From Afipia sp. GAS231 (lineage in GTDB: Bacteria; Pseudomonadota; Alphaproteobacteria; Rhizobiales; Xanthobacteraceae), in assembly GCF_900103365.1 (NCBI RefSeq), contig NZ_LT629703.1, positions 6,744,501 through 6,808,500 on the forward strand: DNA of 64,000 nucleotides, read 5' to 3'. Positions 63,974 through 64,000 of the stretch are shown one piece after another; within the stretch, counting starts at the first letter, position 1, and each line of letters starts with the position of its first letter. Both the position numbers and the translations under genes were made by a program. The notes below the pieces were generated by a model, which saw only the letters and a program-made list of their open reading frames with translations, had not been told where the DNA came from and searched no databases.

Positions 63974-64000
63974 ATGAAAATCTCGCGACGAGCCATTTTG
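63974..64000 (+). CDS. Start of an exported protein, cut by the window edge
   Basis: ATG 63974 follows GGAAAGGAAG and gives MKISRRAIL before the window ends. A basic, twin-Arg start like this begins many signal peptides, for example of binding proteins in catabolic loci. Only nine codons are visible. Confidence 0.45.

Overview
The window looks like chromosomal DNA from a high-GC alphaproteobacterium of the Bradyrhizobium/Rhodopseudomonas group. This rests on gene content I recognise from that group (acpXL-type very-long-chain fatty acid cluster for lipid A, DUF2865 protein, tandem kup genes, many orphan Bug/TctC binding proteins, GalB-type ring-cleavage genes) and on interspersed hairpin repeats typical of its genomes. 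No rRNA, tRNA, CRISPR array or transposase was found.

Layout. 1-1140: accessory DNA at the left edge, holding the start of an AAA ATPase that resembles IetA of the IetAS defence pair (runs off the window) and two tiny overlapping unknown genes. 1141-32225: mostly housekeeping: hbd, panE, a class II DAHP synthase with dgkA and nadE, cysS-GNAT-cimA, a cytochrome/Vgb fusion, an ATM1-type exporter with psd-pssA, motAB-type stator genes, two kup genes, an aminotransferase with a polyamine-type binding protein. 32343-36639 (minus): acpXL-fabZXL-fabF2XL-fabF1XL-lpxXL, which builds and attaches the long (C26-C28) hydroxy acyl chain of lipid A. 36823-45032: mixed genes (Kir channel, ParB-like, BKACE, AhpD-like, HerA-like ATPase, GGDEF-EAL).

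45069-49691 is the most interesting accessory block. Three minus-strand genes overlap by 4 bp each: a CHAT (caspase-like) protein whose catalytic His and Cys appear replaced, a stand-alone transglutaminase-like protein matching the N-terminal module of DUF4011-type helicases, and a PGAP1-like alpha/beta hydrolase with two arginine-rich motifs. They are preceded by an AT-rich leader with two adjacent palindromes and converge on an HExxH protein. I know no named system of this composition; a conflict or stress-response role is an inference.

49770-56976: catabolic region for aromatic acids (TetR regulator, amidohydrolase, GalB-like hydratase, 4,5-dihydroxyphthalate decarboxylase-like protein, extradiol dioxygenase) with several orphan periplasmic binding proteins. 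56977-62976: a 6-kb islet (TPR protein, FecR protein, giant FecR-VCBS-RTX exoprotein) bracketed by an exact-length 157-bp duplication of the dioxygenase 3' end. 63145-64000: GntR regulator and the first codons of a divergent exported protein.
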